From: Pseudomonadota bacterium
GTDB lineage: Bacteria; Pseudomonadota; Alphaproteobacteria; Rhizobiales; Xanthobacteraceae
Length of the DNA stretch: 5,377 nt
Assembly (NCBI GenBank): GCA_963205465.1
Contig: CAUJKG010000186.1
Span: 1 to 5,377 of the forward strand
Direction: 5' to 3'
The notes below the pieces were generated by a model that ran no database searches, was not told the DNA's origin, and worked only from the letters and a program-made list of their open reading frames with translations. Position 1 is the stretch's first letter. Each line of letters begins with the position of its first letter. Shown here in pieces: positions 4,824 through 5,377 of the stretch. Made by a program: the position numbers and the translations under genes.

Positions 4824-5377
4824 GCTCCCAGCGAAGCGCGATGACGGCGCAACAGCCACAGGAAGAACGGTGCGCCGACGAGCGCGGTCACGACGCCGAG
4901 TGGCAACTCGGCGGGTGCCGCCACTACGCGTGCGAAAATATCGGACCCGGTCAGCAAACCTGCACCCAGAAGTGCGCTGCCGATCATGAGCGTCCGGTGC
5001 GCCGGTCCCGCGCTCAGCCGCAAGAGATGCGGCACGACGAGGCCGACAAAGCCGATGATGCCGCTTACCGCGACCGCCGCACCCACACCGGCCGCAACGA
5101 CCACGATCGCGACACGCTTCAGCCGCTCGACATTGACACCGATATGAAATGCCTCGGCTTCGCCGAGTGCGAGCGCATCCAGTCCGCGTGCAAGCCACAT
5201 CGATCCCGCGATCAACACGAGCACGAACGGAAGCAGGATGCCCACGCGCGGCCAGGTCGCTCCACCGAGGCTTCCCAAAGACCAGAAGGTGAATTCGCGC
5301 AGCTGTTGATCGCTCGCGACAAAAATAATCAGGCCGGTCGCAGCCCCCGTCAGCGAACCCAGCGCGATGCCTGCGAA
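4820..5377 (-). CDS. hmuU: Haem/iron ABC transporter permease HmuU (FecCD family), 5' end beyond window
   Basis: The visible part is the C-terminal 185 residues of a FecCD/BtuC-type permease, which forms the inner-membrane channel for haem or an iron complex and docks with HmuV. It is open to the right edge, so the N-terminal half is missing. Family signatures are FTFWSLGSLGGATWPRV (visible residues 29-45, typical of haem permeases), the EAEAFHIGVNVERLK stretch leading to the ATPase contact, and GIIGFVGLVVPHLLRL with a following HRTLM. Several hydrophobic helices are evident, roughly visible residues 3-21, 46-63, the Val/Ala-rich stretch after Lys-Arg, the FVGLVVPH helix, a helix after HRTLM, and a last one ending before the basic RRHR tail. 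The stop TGA (4822-4820) overlaps the hmuV start. A TTG at 5278 lies in the middle of the conserved FWSLGS motif and is not a real start. Confidence 0.92.
   Translation of the reverse strand, partial: FAGIALGSLTGAATGLIIFVASDQQLREFTFWSLGSLGGATWPRVGILLPFVLVLIAGSMWLARGLDALALGEAEAFHIGVNVERLKRVAIVVVAAGVGAAVAVSGIIGFVGLVVPHLLRLSAGPAHRTLMIGSALLGAGLLTGSDIFARVVAAPAELPLGVVTALVGAPFFLWLLRRHRASLGA

Noticed and set aside
5278..5280. TTG near 5278 as the hmuU start
   Set aside because: The conserved permease motif FTFWSLGS continues upstream of it and the frame is open to the window edge, so the gene begins outside the window.
1..5377. CRISPR array, insertion sequence or transposase
   Set aside because: No spaced direct repeats, terminal inverted repeats or transposase-like coding sequence were seen.

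Overview
The window looks like a GC-rich alphaproteobacterial chromosome, most likely Hyphomicrobiales (rhizobia and relatives). That inference rests on overall composition (roughly 60% GC by eye), rhizobial-style haem-uptake genes (hmuU-hmuV), a bacterial UDP-xylose synthase and the tRNA-Lys(UUU). No species-level marker is visible.

The layout has two blocks. On the right (about 4044-5377, minus strand) lie the end of a haem/iron-siderophore ABC permease (hmuU-like, cut by the window edge) and its ATPase (hmuV-like), joined by a 4-nt ATGA stop/start overlap. A tRNA-Lys(UUU) gene follows in the same direction 57 bp downstream (3912-3986). On the left (1-3411) lies a nucleotide-sugar and glycan-modification cluster. 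A UDP-glucuronate decarboxylase (uxs, minus) converges on a TylF/MycF-type O-methyltransferase (plus), and their stop codons share bases. The methyltransferase is divergent from a CDP-paratose 2-epimerase-like SDR gene (minus). That gene is followed 36 bp later by a second SDR epimerase/dehydratase gene, cut by the left edge. About 500 bp between the tRNA and uxs (3412-3911) carry no convincing gene but several inverted repeats.

Taken together, the left block would supply and modify sugars for a surface polysaccharide, O-antigen or glycosylated product: UXS would make UDP-xylose from UDP-glucuronate, the two other SDRs would epimerise or dehydrate nucleotide sugars, and the TylF-like enzyme would O-methylate a sugar. 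The assignment to one pathway is inference; no glycosyltransferase, polymerase or transporter is in view. The right block would import haem across the inner membrane. The tRNA-Lys marks the boundary between the two, which could be an island edge, although no integrase or duplicated tRNA end is visible here.

No wholly new system is evident. The best second-look items are two abutting perfect palindromes at the divergent epimerase/methyltransferase junction, a 9-bp inverted repeat that includes the tRNA CCA end, paired palindromes upstream of uxs, and the unusual combination of sugar enzymes.
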